Positions 13,361-13,429 of a stretch of DNA of 13,429 bases are shown here, in pieces. Under the pieces are notes generated by a model. The model saw only the letters and a list, made by a program, of their open reading frames with translations, was not told the DNA's origin and searched no databases. This stretch comes from Candidatus Woesearchaeota archaeon (GTDB lineage: Archaea; Nanobdellota; Nanobdellia; SCGC-AAA011-G17; UBA489), in the NCBI GenBank assembly GCA_016177265.1, contig JACOVP010000051.1, positions 1 to 13,429 on the forward strand. The letters run 5' to 3'. The position numbers were made by a program, and so were the translations under genes. Numbering within the stretch: the first letter of the stretch is position 1; each line of letters starts with the position of its first letter.

Positions 13361-13429
13361 AGAGTAAATTTGACGTCCTTTCTTTCAAATGGGCGAATGC
13401 GATAGTTCGAGAATAAGAATAAAGGGGCA

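Noticed and set aside
13366..13429. Start of another gene or a tRNA T-arm (GATAGTTCGAGA) at the right edge
   Set aside because: No start codon with a ribosome-binding site, and the bases flanking TTCGAGA do not pair; the edge is left unassigned.

Overview
The window reads as a piece of an AT-rich archaeal chromosome. Archaeal hallmarks are a Kae1-type tRNA threonylcarbamoyl transferase, an archaeo-eukaryotic primase (AEP)-type protein, an archaeal OBG/TGS GTPase, a free-standing AlaX editing protein, and TATA boxes in place of bacterial -35/-10 promoters. Small compact genes and the mix of families (tandem ThyX-like protein, Kae1 with no fused Bud32 kinase, DprA) suggest a DPANN-type lineage such as Woesearchaeota, Pacearchaeota or relatives. 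That placement is inference. No rRNA, tRNA, CRISPR array or transposase gene was recognised, and no gene-free stretch exceeds 300 bases.

Layout, left to right. The window opens with the 3' end of an HtpX-like membrane protease (+). It meets head-on a minus-strand pair: dprA, then a HAD phosphatase-phosphoribosyltransferase fusion overlapping it by 16 nt. Divergent from dprA is a small secreted protein with six cysteines, followed by a GTPase with a TGS domain (+). Next come a 553-residue ThyX-like protein containing two degenerate ThyX units (-) and a divergent AlaX (+). AlaX converges on a minus-strand pair made of a small winged-helix-like protein and a GGDEF-domain protein. A divergent winged-helix regulator (+) shares their control region. 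Then follows a tight + operon: AEP primase-like protein, two unknown small proteins, kae1, joined by ATGA or TAATG overlaps. It converges, with a 23-nt overlap, on a minus-strand pair: a coiled-coil protein and a proline-rich protein ending in the N-domain of a secretion/pilus ATPase but without any P-loop. A GNAT acetyltransferase (-), a 106-residue unknown gene (+) with a strong Shine-Dalgarno site, and a T-rich, inverted-repeat-rich tail close the window.

Two modes of expression are visible. Seven genes that open transcription units have a TATA-like box centred about 26 nt upstream of the ATG, as expected for leaderless mRNAs. This spacing decides the start codon for the genes at 2283, 5775 and 7528. 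Genes lacking that spacing, such as the GGDEF, coiled-coil, GNAT and 106-residue genes, have a Shine-Dalgarno motif instead.

The most unusual modules are the DprA/HAD-PRTase pair, the tandem ThyX protein whose halves keep complementary active-site residues, the archaeal GGDEF cassette, and the P-loop-less secretion ATPase domain with its coiled-coil partner.
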